Source: Niastella sp.
GTDB lineage: Bacteria > Bacteroidota > Bacteroidia > Chitinophagales > Chitinophagaceae
DNA length: 5,892 nucleotides
Direction of reading: 5' to 3'
Assembly: GCA_021154515.1 (NCBI GenBank)
Contig: JAJKIL010000308.1
Location: 1 to 5,892 of the forward strand
Below the pieces are notes generated by a model. That model searched no databases. It worked only from the letters and a program-made list of their open reading frames with translations, and was not told where the DNA came from. Of this stretch, positions 4,903-5,892 are shown piece by piece; positions within the stretch are counted from its first letter, which is position 1; each line of letters opens with the position of its first letter. The position numbers and the translations under genes were made by a program.

Positions 4903-5144
4903 AAAATATTGAATGTAATTATGGTAAGGCGTTTGGTTGTCAATTAATTCACATAAATCCTACTATTTACAGATCAAACGGGAGTTGTTTATAGAGCGAT
5001 TACTCACAACATATTAACATTTATAAACACAATTTCACAGGGTTGTTCCACAAAAGTGCACAACTTTTGAGTGCTATTAGCTGAAGCGGCACTATTTTGT
5101 ATCTCTATTAGTTATATTTGTCGTTTCCTAAAAAAATAGATCAA
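4883..5144. other. Intergenic region between divergent hicAB and smc
   Basis: This 262-bp A/T-rich stretch has no convincing ORF. It holds the candidate hicA operator at its left end and the smc -7 element at its right. In between is a small inverted repeat, CAAAAGT/ACTTTTG (5051-5057 and 5063-5069, 5-base loop), next to TGTTCCACA (5044-5052), which is a 7-of-9 match to the DnaA box. No exact TAnnTTTG match was found for hicA; TTGACA on the minus strand (4941-4936) could be part of a different promoter type. Confidence 0.5.
5113..5120 (+). promoter_or_regulatory. Candidate -7 element for smc
   Basis: TATATTTG matches TAnnTTTG exactly and lies 24 bases before the GTG start, giving a predicted leader of about 20 bases. 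The nearest TTTG upstream (5096-5099) is only 13 bases away, too close for a standard -33 element, so the upstream half of the promoter is unclear. Confidence 0.45.
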
Positions 5145-5892
5145 GTGCGCTTAAAAAGCTTAGAAATCAAAGGGTTCAAGAGTTTTGCCGATAAAACCGT
5201 ACTTCATTTCGATGAGGGTATTACTGGTGTTATTGGGCCAAACGGTTGTGGTAAGAGTAATATTATCGACAGTATCCGTTGGGTGATCGGGGAGCAGAAG
5301 ATCAGTCACCTTCGTAGTGAAAACCTTGAAAGCCTGGTATTTAACGGGTCTAAAACCCGGTCGGCCAGTGGTTTGGCCGAGGTGAGCCTCACCTTCGAAA
5401 ATACCCGGAACCTGCTGCCTACCGAATTCAGCACTATTACTGTAACCCGTAAATTCTACAAAAGCGGCGAAAGTGAATACCGTCTGAATGATGTTCAATG
5501 CCGCTTGCGCGATATCCAGAACCTGTTTATGGATACCGGGGTGAGCACCGACAGCTACGCTATCATTGAGCTGGGGATGGTTGACGAGATCATTAAAGAT
5601 AAGGAGAACAGCCGCCGCCGCATGCTGGAGCAGGCCGCCGGGATCACCATCTATAAAACCCGCAAAAAAGAAGCTAAGCAAAAACTCGATGCTACCGAGC
5701 AGGATCTGGCCCGTATCGAGGACTTGTTGTTTGAAATAAACAACCAGTTGAAAACGCTGGAGAACCAGGCTAAAAAAGCAGAGAAATACTACGAAATAAA
5801 GAAGGAATACCGCGAGTTGAGCATCGAGCTGGCCAAAGCAGCCCTCGAAGGCTTCAACCTCACGTACCGCGACCTCAACGCCCAGTCGGAAG
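5145..5892 (+). CDS. smc: Chromosome segregation ATPase SMC (N-terminal 249 residues, 3' end outside window)
   Basis: SMC is the ATPase of the condensin-like complex (with ScpA and ScpB) that extrudes DNA loops and helps resolve sister chromosomes. Seen: the N-terminal ABC half-domain from (M)RLKSLEIKGFKSFADK (1-17), the Walker A motif GPNGCGKS at 31-38 followed by NIIDSIRWVIGEQ, and the R-loop arginine at R57 (SHLRSENL). FNGSKTR lies at 66-72, YRLND at 112-116, DTGV at 130-133, and the RRRMLEQAAGI(T)IYK block follows near 156-170. From about 165 on the sequence becomes a charged heptad-rich coiled coil running off the window edge, so the hinge and C-terminal Walker B/signature half are outside. 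The GTG at 5145 is chosen because family members begin exactly here; the only upstream in-frame alternative, TTG at 5118, lies inside the predicted -7 element. The Q-loop area reads IIELGMVDEI instead of the common IIGQG. Confidence 0.96.
   Translation, partial: MRLKSLEIKGFKSFADKTVLHFDEGITGVIGPNGCGKSNIIDSIRWVIGEQKISHLRSENLESLVFNGSKTRSASGLAEVSLTFENTRNLLPTEFSTITVTRKFYKSGESEYRLNDVQCRLRDIQNLFMDTGVSTDSYAIIELGMVDEIIKDKENSRRRMLEQAAGITIYKTRKKEAKQKLDATEQDLARIEDLLFEINNQLKTLENQAKKAEKYYEIKKEYRELSIELAKAALEGFNLTYRDLNAQSE

Noticed and set aside
5160..5681. Open frame of 173 codons on the minus strand.
   Set aside because: It is antisense to the highly conserved N-terminal ATPase domain of SMC, and its product shows no family signature.

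Overview
The window looks like chromosomal DNA from a Bacteroidota member, most likely the Chitinophagaceae (relatives of Niastella or Chitinophaga). Three things point that way. It encodes a type IX secretion system plug-family protein. Starts mostly lack Shine-Dalgarno sequences and lie in A/T-rich leaders. Several genes are preceded by the Bacteroidota -7 promoter motif TAnnTTTG. The genus is inferred from memory of protein style, not from a database match.

Layout, left to right. The left edge holds the first 298 codons of a LolC/LolE-type (FtsX family) ABC transporter permease on the minus strand, probably with a TTG start. A 123-bp divergent promoter region separates it from a plus-strand gene for a secreted T9SS plug-family protein (DUF5103). 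Next is the gene for the small bacterial signal recognition particle RNA (ffs), recognisable from its apical GGAA tetraloop domain and five nested helices. A possible 30-codon small ORF follows, then a short-form transaldolase gene. A perfect 17-bp stem hairpin ends the transaldolase gene and also faces a convergent minus-strand gene for a small secreted protein of unknown function.

The right part has three more minus-strand genes: an antibiotic-biosynthesis-monooxygenase-fold protein, and a hicA-hicB toxin-antitoxin pair with a palindrome over the hicA start codon. After a 262-bp intergenic region, the 5' third of smc (chromosome condensation ATPase) runs off the right edge on the plus strand.

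Most of the window is ordinary housekeeping and envelope biology: protein targeting (SRP RNA), envelope protein export (permease, T9SS plug), pentose phosphate metabolism (transaldolase) and chromosome segregation (SMC). The one accessory module is hicAB. I did not find an undescribed system. The best leads are the small ORF after ffs, the regulatory layout of hicAB, an altered Q-loop in SMC, and an inverted repeat overlapping the ffs promoter.
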